Assembly (NCBI RefSeq): GCF_008831285.2
Contig: NC_045146.1
Span: forward strand, 17,911,149-17,975,148
Source of the DNA: Nymphaea colorata
Taxonomy: Eukaryota; Streptophyta; Magnoliopsida; Nymphaeales; Nymphaeaceae
Direction of reading: 5' to 3'
DNA: 64,000 nt
The notes beneath the pieces were generated by a model, which searched no databases, was not told the DNA's origin, and saw nothing but the letters and a program-made list of their open reading frames with translations. Positions 35,165-51,470 of the stretch are shown here, piece by piece (the first letter of the stretch is position 1; every line of letters starts with the position of its first letter). The translations under genes were made by a program, and so were the position numbers.

Positions 35165-36706
35165 TTAGAACATATAATCGCTGCAGACCATCGAGAAGTT
35201 GGCTCTTCCTGACCAACTCTTAATCTTCACAACCGCATCGCGGGCTACACCGTAGATGGGTTTTGCCTCTAAGTTCACCGCCTTCATGCGTAACTCTCCC
35301 TTCTCAATGGTGAGGCCCAATCTCCTCGCCTCCTCATTTGAGACAAAGTTATGTGTTGCACCCGTGTCTACCATGGCCATGGTAGGCCTTCCATTTACCA
35401 AGATCTCTAGGTACATGAGCTCGTTGAAAGGTGTGGCTATCACCTTCGCTTTTTCCTCCCTTCTTAGGGTGTTCAGAAGTTGAAGTGCACCAATCTTTAG
35501 TCCTTCCCCTTCTTCACCTTGTACGGCACTAGCAGATTGTCTTGAAGAGCTTGCTTGATTGTTTCTGTTTAGACGCTTCGGACATTGCCTTCCCAAGTAG
35601 CTACCTTCACAAAACCAGCATTTCAACACTCTATTCTGTGGGTTGTCATTTTTACGAAAGAATGTCCTCCTCTCGACTTGATGCTGAGTGATGATTCATC
35701 TTTACGTTCCCGTCGATCCTCTTTCCTTCCTCCATGGTTAGGCTTCTTCGAGGGCTTGAAGGTGTTAGTGTAGTTCTTGCGCTGGGTATCGGCCAAGCGT
35801 TCCGCTACTACTTAAGCATCCTCCAAGGTCTCTAGATTACTCATTTCCACTTTGGATTGTGCCCACTATTGAAGTCCCAAAATAAACCAGTTCAGTTTAT
35901 CTTGTTCCTGCATATCTGGTACATCTAACATGAGCCTCTGATAGGCCCTCATGTAATCTCGCAAGGATCTCGTATGTTTCAATTCACCAACCATCTGATA
36001 GGCATGGCATGTCGCATTCGGGGGCATGAAGTAAGTTATCAACTCTCGCTGAAAATCATTGAAAGTGTCTATTGTGCAAATCTCCTTTTACATGTCGAGT
36101 CGTTTTCGTCTCCACCATGCTACAGCATCGCCCTCCAGCAACATAGCCGCAGTCTTGATCTGAAGGTCGTCCCCCACAATGCCTTGCAGATCCAGATAGT
36201 ATTCCACTTGGAATAAAAAGTTATCGATCGCTCGACTATTCCGAGTTCCATTGTATTTCGCTGGCCTCTGAACGTCGACCATCGTTGGTCGATCCTCACC
36301 CCCACCTACAGAGATTTGTCGCTGTAGCGTGCAGTTCTTTATCTGAAGTTCCTTGACTTCAGCTTGCAGTGCAGTCACTGTGTCAGTAAGTGACTGATTC
36401 ATAGCCATAAGATCGGTCATTTGATCCTGCAGGATCTTCATCTCGTCCTTCATTTCACCGAAGGACTCGGTTGCATTGTCCAATGCTTTTTCATGAGTAG
36501 TCACGTCGGTAACCAGCTTGTTCACCACCTCGGCCAGGTCTTTCTGACCCTGGGATGTACCCATCTCGTCAGACTGGGCTACTTTGCAGATTGTATTGAG
36601 TCGTCAGGACGTCCTCTTCAATCAACGATCGTCGGCGTGTAGTTCTACACCGACTATCCAATCGCTTCTCCAGATTGAGCAGAACCTGGGGCTTTGATAA
36701 CAGTTG
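35165..36706 (-). mobile_element. Ty3-gypsy gag-protease fragment
   Basis: The minus strand encodes gypsy Gag (36088-36564, coiled-coil start, then KYNGTRNSRAIDNFLFQVEY and EGDAVAWWRRK), continuing in shifted frames to about 35650. A frame at 35165-35629 has a zinc knuckle (CWFCEGSYLGRQC, imperfect) and a retropepsin with active-site DTGATHNF. Upstream, near 36690-36706, TGTTATCAAAGCCCCAGG resembles a gypsy primer-site region beside an LTR end (TGTCACGAGC on the plus strand at 36706). Reverse transcriptase, integrase and the 3' LTR are absent. It is inactive. Confidence 0.82.
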
Positions 36707-38200
36707 TCACGAGCTAACTCCTTCAGCCCGTGCAGCGCAGCAAGAACCTGATTATTGTAAGCCTTCAAACCATCGAAAGGGGCGCAAATATAGTTTTAGA
36801 AAACAAGTGTATAAAGAATACTTTGTGAATAAAGAAATCTCGCAATGTATTCTACTTGAAAAATTTGTATATCACGAGAAAGATAAGCAAGGAGAATGAT
36901 CTCAACTTTACTTATATAGGATGGCCGAAGCCGCTTATAGGATTCCCAAGCCGACCACCTAAAACTAAGAATCCCAATACATGACACTTAGACCGATGGG
37001 AGGGTACTCCCTTACAAGCAAACATGCGTAAGCAAATGACTCAACATAAGCAAAGGAAGTACAATGCAAAACAAAGCAAAGAACTGTACAGACTCTTAGA
37101 CATAGGAGAACAGCTGGAGTGTTCAGTTTTTCTTAGAACGTTGAAAAGCAGATGACCATTTCTAAGATTATCAACAGAAAAAAACATTGGGAGAACTTTC
37201 TCACTCTCTTAGCTGTAAGAGTACCAACTATATTCCCTTTCCACCAATCCAATGTATTCTCCCCCTTAAAGGGCAGCAATAATTGTCGATCTCTTGGCAG
37301 TCTTAGCAGCCCACGTTTCTTTTATGCCAACTTCAGCATTATTGTCTAAATTTAGTGATTGAACAGTGGGGACAATTGAATTAAAGTGAATTAATTGTAT
37401 ATGCATGTAAAACATTGGAAGAGACCAGTGCATCTCCTGCATGGGATCGATCGCTAACATATTGTTATACCTTAACCATGGTTTTACATAAATGATGGAC
37501 TATTAGAAAGTTGAGCATTTCTTAAGACATCGGAGACGATTTTTAAGATCATTAACTAAAGTTGTGCCCTTATATCAAGAAACCTTTCAATTTTTTAGCC
37601 TTAAAGGTACCAACTATATTCCATTTCCACCAATCCCACGTATTCCTTTTGTAGCTTTTGAATACCTGGAACAAAATACCCGGGCATTACAATGCTGGGT
37701 ACTTGGTACCAGAAGGAATTCTTGTTCCACCTTTTATCTACCCTCATTTGTTTGATTTTTTAGAACTTTGTTTCGGGTATTTCAGTTCCATGTTTGTTTG
37801 TTCATAGAACTAAAATTCCGTAGTGAAAAAACTAAGCTAGAAATTATATAAAAGGACCTGATTGTGTAAAAAACCGAACATAATAACGTGTAGAACCTAA
37901 TAATGTGTAATTCACACGTCTTTTTCTTATTGGTGGCAATGTTCTACAAGACCTCACTTCTTGGTGAAGAATGTAAGCTTCCAAAGCTTCGTGGTTTCTC
38001 TCTCTCTCTCTCTTTGATTTGCTTATAAAAACAACCTTTCATGGCGTCAAAAGTGGAAGAGAATAAATAAGCCATCCCCATAACGCCTCTTTAAAATAGC
38101 ATCATGAACATGAGATATCATGCACATCGTCAAATAGTACGCCTCTATATAGCGCAGGCTTAAATTTTCCCGGCCGTAATGTTTTAGCCCACGTTTTCAG
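36706..38200. other. Probable gypsy LTR remnant and unassigned DNA
   Basis: The start at 36706 looks like an LTR terminus, but the outer end could not be placed. A motif (GTACCAACTATATTCC.TTTCCACCAATCC) occurs at 37218 and 37607, showing a degenerate internal duplication. No gene was recognised. Confidence 0.4.
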
Positions 38201-39027
38201 AATCTATCGATTCTATTAAGCAGACACTTAGTGAGTGCAATGTGCCATTGTTTAAGCTTTTTTACTAATTTTCTTTTTGAAATTCATCATTAGAAAATAT
38301 TCATTTATCTTTTAGAAAAGTACGCTTTCAATATTTTTGCCCATTCATTAACTGATTCAAGGCCAATTCACCGATTCCAGGACTGACTTTTACAGCACCG
38401 TTATTGTAGGAAATACAGATCAGACAGAGACGAACAAGGAACAACTATAAGGTATGCTCCTTTCTACTGTTTTAATAGAAAAATGCCAACAAGAGACACC
38501 TGCCCCCTTGGTTGCCGTAAGCCATTGAAGTTGTTGAAGAAGGTTTGAGGTTGTCAAAGTACTCATGACAGGGGCCTGCCTACCACTAGGTTGACTACCA
38601 AAATCCATAAGACAAGCATTAACAATCTAATCATCCGCAGAACCAGAAAGATATCTTTTTTGTAGAGCGCCTAATCAACTAGATACAACAGCGCAATCAA
38701 CTACATATATTACTTTCTACTTTCCTCCACGAATTTCTATACAAGGAATTCAGTAAACATATGGCACTCTTCAAGAATGCTGAAGGTGCACATACAAAGA
38801 TCATTTTCACTTTCGCTGAACAATAAATACATCTTCCCCCAAATGGTCGCACTCTTTACCTTGGTATATGCTGTCTTGGTGAAAGATTTCGAGAGCTGGA
38901 GCAGTAGCTCCTTAGAAAGTGTCCACTTTCTAGTGCTGCATTGACCCGTCAACCCCTACAGTTGTCTACGCTTATACAGCAACTGCTCCTTAATAATCTG
39001 CGCTGTGTTTATGATTGCATGAAATAA

Positions 39028-42000
39028 TCATGACGGCATCACCATGCCAAGCGGCCTCACCAAAGAAAAACGTGAAGCAGAACCGACCGATACCAACAGC
39101 TCCATCAGGATCGCTCCATCTGGACGTTCAATCTTGAGGCGTGGCTCAAAAAGACCTGTTCTCCCGGAAAATTCAAAAAATAGCATGATAATGGTGATAA
39201 GTTTACCAATAGGCAAGCATGATGCAGCACAAAATAGCTCTCCAGTATATGCCTACCAGGTGAGAGTTTTTTCCCCATGTAGAGTGCACTGGATATCGGG
39301 TTTCTTGTCCAGTGATTGACGGCCAGAAGACTTGTAGGCTGAAAGCCTAGGACCTTTCCATCCCTTGATAACAGAAGCTGTAATTACAAAAATTAAACAT
39401 TCATCAGCACGCAAAACCATTAGTCTATAAAAAAGCTGGTAAGCGGTTTACTGGCGTGCAATTAGTTGAAACTAACTACTCCAGCAGCTAGCTGGTGCCT
39501 GTTTTGGAGTAAATAAATTGAGGTGTATGAGAAACTAAGCATGTCCACATTTGCAACTAAGAGCGAAATCGGAAATTCACTAATCCTACTTCTGATGCCT
39601 GTTTTGGATGAAGAAATTGAGGTGTACGCAAAACTTAGTATGTCCACATTTGCACCTACAAGTGAAATTTACCAATCCTACATCTGTCCCCTTGTCCAAA
39701 CTCTCATATAATGCTCTTGTCAGGTTGTCCCTTAAAAAAAACCTCAGGGCACCCCCATCTTATCCTCCAGGGGAGCATCTCAATTGCTTCAGCCTTTTGA
39801 ACCAAGACATTACTAGATTTCTCCTGTGTGCCTGGTTAGCATCATAACATGAGAATAAAGATATTTTTGGATATTAACAGCAGGAGGATGCAAACCAAAC
39901 CACCAAGCTGTTTGAAGCTTGTATAGGCTGAGCATGTTACCAGCATAGGTGTGCGGCTAGTGGATTAGACTTACACAATCCAGTATATTGCAAATCAAAA
40001 CTCAAGAAACCCGCATTGGAACAGAGGCCAGTTTGTGATCCTCAATCTACTTCATGAGAACTGAAAAATATGATGACTAGAGATAAACTATAACAGAATT
40101 GGATTACCTCATAGCTTGCAACATCTTGTGCAAATGGTGCTTGTGTTACTTCACCCACCACATCAGGAGACTGTCTCTTCTCAGAAATAATGGAATGTGA
40201 TGGATCAGCAGTGACATCACCATGGTTTTCTCCAAAACCACCAGGTGGAGCATCACCCTTCTGAAATATCTCCATGCCATTCAATGTCCTTAAGTAATTT
40301 GGAATTTCTCCGGTCCAAGCACCAACATCAGCATTAAATTCTATACTTCCAGCCAAGCCAAGGTCATGTTTAACTCTTTCCATGACAGAGATGCATAAAC
40401 TTTCCAGCTCCATAGGAGAAAGATCTATATTTGATGAAAATAGTGGCTACAAGGGAAAAACTTAAAAAAGATCAGTAGCTCCCATAACCACATATTAGAA
40501 CCAGAAAGTTGTACCTTCAGCATCTTGGCAATAATAAATATTTTTCACATAAGTGTCATCATGCTTATATTATACCATGAAGAAAAAAAGATCTCCTTGT
40601 GAATCTAGATGCAAGCATGCACCCAAATGACCAATAGGCAACACAACAAGAACCATCCATTATGAAAACATCATTCACGCAAGACAACAATCAATTACAG
40701 CATTTTTTCTAGAATAGTCAACATATAATCTACCAATATAAAAAATCGTTAATTCTGATGCTACCTACTTCCTGTATCGCAGCTTCATTGGACCATATAT
40801 GTCAAGTAAATTTTCCAAAAATGAAAAAATTTTACACAAAATATAGGACAGAAATAAAGCTATAGTCAGCAACAAACTTTTACTGGACTTACCAAAACAG
40901 CAAAAGATATTTCTTTTTAGATAGTTGCACAGGGGAGCAGGAAAATATATTTTTTTTAGATAGTTGCGTAGAAAGACCTTGTTATTCTCGGGCATGCTCA
41001 TACTGCATGAGCAACTCTGTGTGTCTGCTGCTATCACTAAAGACACGATGGCCAAACTGGCAGCCCCCTTAGCAATAATTGCCAAATATCTGAACACACC
41101 ATTCTTACTGCAATGTCAAGCTGCACCTTATCATAGACGCCCTATCTTCATGATCCCCATCTGAAAGGCATTAATTCACTGTCTACAATATGACTCTTGT
41201 GTTATAATTTATAAATTGTCTCAAAATACTGAACTTGCAAATTGTTGATAAAGGCAACAACAGGGTTTTTGGAGTAAAAAAGACCACTTGGTCTCTTTCC
41301 TACCTATTGCAGTCCTGGATTACTTTTAGGCTTTATAGGAGTCTAAGGTTTAGGTCCTAAAGGGTGGCAAGCCCCTTTATCAGATCACACAGTGTCAGAA
41401 AGTCGACCTGAAAACAGTCTCATCTACCACACCAAGATTTCGGCTCCCTTGTTGTTTTCCATTGACAATTTCTGTGCACATAAACAGTACAAGCATACAT
41501 TTAAAGATAATACTCATTTGGAAGTAAAAATTGGAAATCTTCATCAATAAACATGCTTAAAATAACAATAGAGCCATAATGATAAACAACCAACATAAAA
41601 GCAAGACAAGACCCATAGAATTCAAGTACAAGACCAAACAGTAAACAGCAATAAGAAGTAATAAGTATTTGGAATCATAGGAAATACATACACAAGTTCG
41701 GATAAAAGTCTGATGCTCAGAAGTGTCACTATCTCCCACTGATAACACACAAGGTTCAGTAGGCTTCCCATGGTTCGAGAAGCCACGGGAATAGATTTTT
41801 CCCAAAGCACAGAAGATAACTGCCATAACTCCAGTGGCAACCATAGCTGATAAAATTTTCCAAATAGAAATACTTTGCTGAAAAAACAGCAAGAAGTTAT
41901 TTATGACGTACAGTCTGATAGAATGACTGACACATAAAAAAGCACAACCAATGTTAAAAAAATCATGGCATGATCCTATTAAAAGAGAAAAGTACACAAA

Positions 42001-44671
42001 TCATTCAGCAAGCACTACACCTTACTCTTCAGGTTGTTAGAAGATACTGAGTCCACCTTATAGTGGAGATTTTTGTGAGGAACTGTATATGAATCCTCAT
42101 AATACATATCCAGAATATCAGCCAACTCTACCTGGAAAAAATGAAAAAAAAATTGAATCAAGTATACCCACTTTCCAACCAAACAAGAGATGAACAAAAT
42201 CTCATTAAAAGATGTCTGTGTATTATTATTTGCAATCTGAAGTCGTGCAAATATTCATGCAATTGTTATTTTCAAGGGAGAGAAAAACAAACTGAAGTAT
42301 GAGATAAAATAACAACTCAAACAGTTTTGACCAGAATCAGAATCATATGGATGCTAAATCACAGGTATTGGATTGAAAAAAAATATCAGATGTTGAATCA
42401 GAAGAATCTAAAGCAGAAACTCAAAAGAAGTTTATGCTGAAGATAGAAAGGTCCATAAAAGAAATAAAAATTGAAGTAATTTTCAGAGGAACCCAAGAAA
42501 ACCAAACCCTCTCTTTCAAATCATTCTCCAAAAAGCACAAACATTAGTTAATGAAATCATAAATGTTTGTTCACTTTTGAAACATAGAAAGGCAGAAAAA
42601 ATTTAGCATTAACATCTACCAGTTGGTTCTCGTGATCAACGGTTTCTAGAGTTCCACCCTGAGCTAGTGGCGCATAGATAGCAAGTCACTCACAGTACAC
42701 CATTTGCAGAATGGACATGCTTCATAAGTCACAAAATAGTGGGCTCTTCTAATCCAAGAAAAAGGTGAAAGACAAAGTTGGAGATAGAACATGTCAAAGT
42801 GATGATTAGTAAAACGAAACCCCCGAATAGATTGGCTCCATAACCAATAAAGGAAAAAATTATCTCACACTTCATTTTTGGAGAACATAATTGAAGGGTG
42901 AGTAGCATGTGTACTTTCATTGACAGCTTCTATTTTGTGGACAGCATCAGGCTCTCCAACCAATAGCCTCATGCAATAGCTCAGAAAAAGTCTTAAATTT
43001 ATCTATTTACACATATAACAAATTGAGCTGCATGCACTAGGGAATGTCAACAAAAGATAAGACAAACAATAACATACCATTTGGGAATGGCTCAAACTAA
43101 TCTCCCACCTATTATCTTGAGACTTTTGCCATCCCTCGAACTTCACATTTTTAAATTTATCTGCATCTACCTGCAACTTGTAAGCTGGCACATACTCTTC
43201 GATCAATTTGCCGAATTCAGAAATGTCATCTATTTCCACTGTTGGGTATGCAGGCAAAGGCCACCAAGCTTGTCTCGACTTCCCTGCCTCAAGAACAGAA
43301 TTCCTCTTATTCGACTCAAGCACTTCTGCGAGCTTCTTAGCATTCCCTGTTACTTCATTATAAGAAAACTGATACAAACATACTGATGAGTCCATGGAGG
43401 TGATCTTCCTGCGCTTTTTGAGCCAACCTAATGTTCTTCTGGAGGGCATGCCCCATTTGTTGCCAAAAAAATTGTTCTTAGTGTTTTCTAATGCACACTT
43501 ACAAATTGCTTCAGCGAGCATAGACAGAACCTTTTCATCTGCGGAGCTAAGGGTGCAATAATTTGGAACCTGAAAAAGTAACATGAACGAACAACTTACA
43601 GGCAGGGAGGATGCAGATCCTAAGAAACCACCCAAACCAGACTCACAAAAAGATTCGATAGGCAATTTAGACCATTTTAATACCTCTCTGGGACTCCCCA
43701 GCTCATTCATGTCGCGCTGTGTTCCAGGTTGGAACAAGGCAAGCTCAAAACTCCACAACCGCTGAATCACAACTTGCCTGAATGTCATGGCCAGTATGGT
43801 ATTAGAGGTTGAACCAGATAAGATGTCAGCAGCGAGAGAACTTCTCAGCTTCTTCACTTTCTCTTTAACCTTTCTAGCTGGCAAAAACTGTTGACAACAT
43901 AGTTTAGCACCTAAAACTAAGCAATTAAGACTAGCGCCTCATGACATGTTTGAATGCAATGGGGTAATGAACAAAAACCAACTTGTCCCATCTTCTAAAC
44001 AAGTTGGCATTGTGTCTAAAAACCCAACTTATCCTCCTCCTCCGCAAGTTTCTACAAGTGGGAGCATGCGGAAACACCCAAGTCCCCACGGTATCAGGAT
44101 GTTTCAGCTAATAAATTTCAGCACGTCACGATTGCAGAGAAGTCTGAAGTAGATAGAAAGAGTTCCAATATAAAGCTTACAATGGTTCCCGCCAAACAAA
44201 ATCAAAACAATCTAAAAGACCTACCAATCTCGTAGAGACCGTGCTGTGCTCCCCGGGGTGCCCAGGAAAGACTGTTTCGACAACCATGACGGACAAGCCG
44301 GCGGCGATGTGCTCGTCTGCTGCGCGTCCTCCATCAGCCGAAGCCGCGGCGAGGGCTTGCTGCAGACTAACGTCACCGACCACGGAAAGCCTGCCCAAAT
44401 CGTTCTCGAAAGTTCGGAGGGCCGGAAATTCATCGGAGTCCAATCTCTCGAGGTCCGCCAACGACGGCACCGGCAGGGCGTCCGTCCCTGACGAATAAGC
44501 AGCTCCAAGTACGACAAGCTTCTTTCTCCTGCTACAATTGGTTATAAGTGGTCTCCCTGTAAGTGAGAAAAGTTTCGCGTGGCAAGTGAGGAAGGGGAAG
44601 CGGTATTTGGGGACTCCAGCAGAGAAAGGTGGAGGAGGAACAAGAAGAAGAAGAGCGGCACCTCCACCCAT
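39028..44671 (-). CDS. Gene X: uncharacterised plant protein, predicted organellar membrane protein, 8 exons, 675 aa
   Basis: I do not know its function. Exons on the minus strand are 44225-44671, 43684-43887, 43078-43569, 42021-42131, 41692-41877, 40108-40446, 39257-39377 and 39028-39155. All borders are GT/AG and phases agree, giving 675 codons plus TGA. The N-terminus (MGGGAALLLLVPPPPF, then many S, T and R residues to about 60) looks like a plastid transit peptide. One hydrophobic stretch, about residues 428-446 (ILSAMVATGVMAVIFCALG), is a likely membrane span. The last exons (VLGFQPTSLLAVNHW, LFEPRLKIERPDGAILMELL) resemble the conserved C-terminus of an unnamed family I recall from plants. 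It is divergent from ROP-B with 1.58 kb between start codons. A broken copy of its 3' end is at 4915-6822. Confidence 0.78.
39501..39700. repeat. Two-copy tandem repeat, 100-bp period (copy B)
   Basis: Units begin at 39501 and 39601 with GTTTTGGA, in intron 6 of gene X. It is the paralogue of 6112-6310. Confidence 0.75.
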
Positions 44672-49711
<5,040 letters not shown>

Positions 49712-51470
49712 TTCATTTTGTCATTAAGATCGAAACCTGCCGGGCTTCTTAGCCTTTTCATTTTCATCTTTGGGTTCCTTCATTTGGATACTTCAACCTG
49801 CAGAATGCAAGTTTAAAACTGCTTCAGGCGAGGAAGCTTGGCTTGTTCCAGTATATAATTTGCGTTCCTTACTGAATCATGCATGGCACCTTGCTATGTT
49901 CATTCCATAATGATTTACAAGGCCCAAAAATGAAAACTATGTGCGCTTTTTAGCAAAAAGTATCTAGATAATGCCTGTCTCCAAAAGAAGTTTGTTCTTG
50001 ACTCAGATGGGAGAAAATCTTTTGATAATGAATCGATAATAAGAATGAATATATTTTACATTGATGGGTACCCCTCAAATTGAGAAATTCAAGTCATTTG
50101 ATGGTAAACATTCTTAATTATTATCAGTGCAACTTAGATACTTTGCTACAAGATGCATGTAATACTTAATTCATTAACTTCAGCTAGATGGTTGAAATGC
50201 CAAAAGACCTCAATTTTGGAGATCGAAAATTCAGATCAATATCTGTCAGGTGTTTCTACAAACAGGATATTGATGATAAGTTGACGAAGTAAGAAAATGC
50301 AAAATTTATTGGGTAATCAAATGCCTTCCAAGCAATCCAATTGAACAATCTTCAACATCTTTCCCAAAGAATTGCCTTTTCTGAGGTGGATTCTTCATAA
50401 GATCAATTACAACAACCTTGTTGCTTGGGAATTGCTAGCTTTTATTCTACATCACCCATTTCACCATATTAAGAATGAACAAATATTTGCTTGCTCATGA
50501 TAGATAGACGAAAATTAAAGCACCATTTAACAGCCATTATGTTAAAAGAGAATTCACTTCTTCTTGGAAGCACAGTTACATGTGGACTGGTGTAGGCCCC
50601 TACATGCACCAACCCATCTAAAATTTCATCGCAATGAAACTGTATCAGTTTTCCAGCTACATGACTGTGCTGTCACCAAACTAGGGCTGTACATTGAGTC
50701 GAGCCAATGCAAGCTCTACTCAAATTCAGTTGGTTAATCTCGACTCGAGCTCAACTTGTTTGTTAAACACATTGAACTTAAGCTTAACTGAAAGTTCAAG
50801 CTTATAGAACACGACTCGATTAAGCTTGGATAAACTTGTTTAATCTAAATTATTGACTTTTTTTTTTCTAAACTTAAAATAAAGAGTATCAGGTTAAATG
50901 TGGAGTTGGTAAGCGAGCTTGACGAATCGAGATCAAACTGAACAAGATATGAGTCAAGTCAAGTTCAAGCTCGACTCTGCTTATGTATGACTGCACACCA
51001 GACCAAGTCAGCGACTCAAATGCCTCTCAGCCAAAAAATTACTTCCACTGATTTTCCCATGAACAGTGATCTTAGAGGCTAATGTGGCCTGCTTTTATAG
51101 CCGCACTTTCAACAGTGTCCAGTCAGTCACATCGAGATTTGCGTTATATTCATATTGGTGCAAATCTTGGTGACATCCAGATCAAAATTCAACTAAAATG
51201 CGAGAAATCTTTATTTTTTAGCCCGTGTTCTAAGCCATTTTCTTCGATCGACCTTTGGGTTCAACATTCGAACATCTACTTCGGATGTGGCTTCGGTACC
51301 AGATTTAGAGTCGGCCTAACGTGAAAGATCCTAGATAAATACTTGTATTGAAAGGTCAGACTAAGGAAACCGAATTCTGATTAGAAGGCAAAGAAGAGCA
51401 TTTCCTCCGGTGAGGACTCCGCCGATCTCTGCTTGAGAGAGAGAGCCAGAGAGAGACGCCTTGGTCCTCG
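49712..51470. other. Intergenic between ROP-B and TypA
   Basis: The first 0.4 kb matches the ROP-A 3' flank to about 50100. 50684-50990 is a dispersed repeat. 51380-51460 is the probable TypA 5' UTR. No other gene was seen. Confidence 0.55.
50684..50990. repeat. Dispersed repeat, family member 2
   Basis: Begins AGGGCTGTACATTGAGTCGA and shares the GAGTCAAG/CTCGACT-rich interior and AAGATATGAGTC motif with 44990-45367. The right end near TGACTGCACACC is approximate. Confidence 0.55.
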
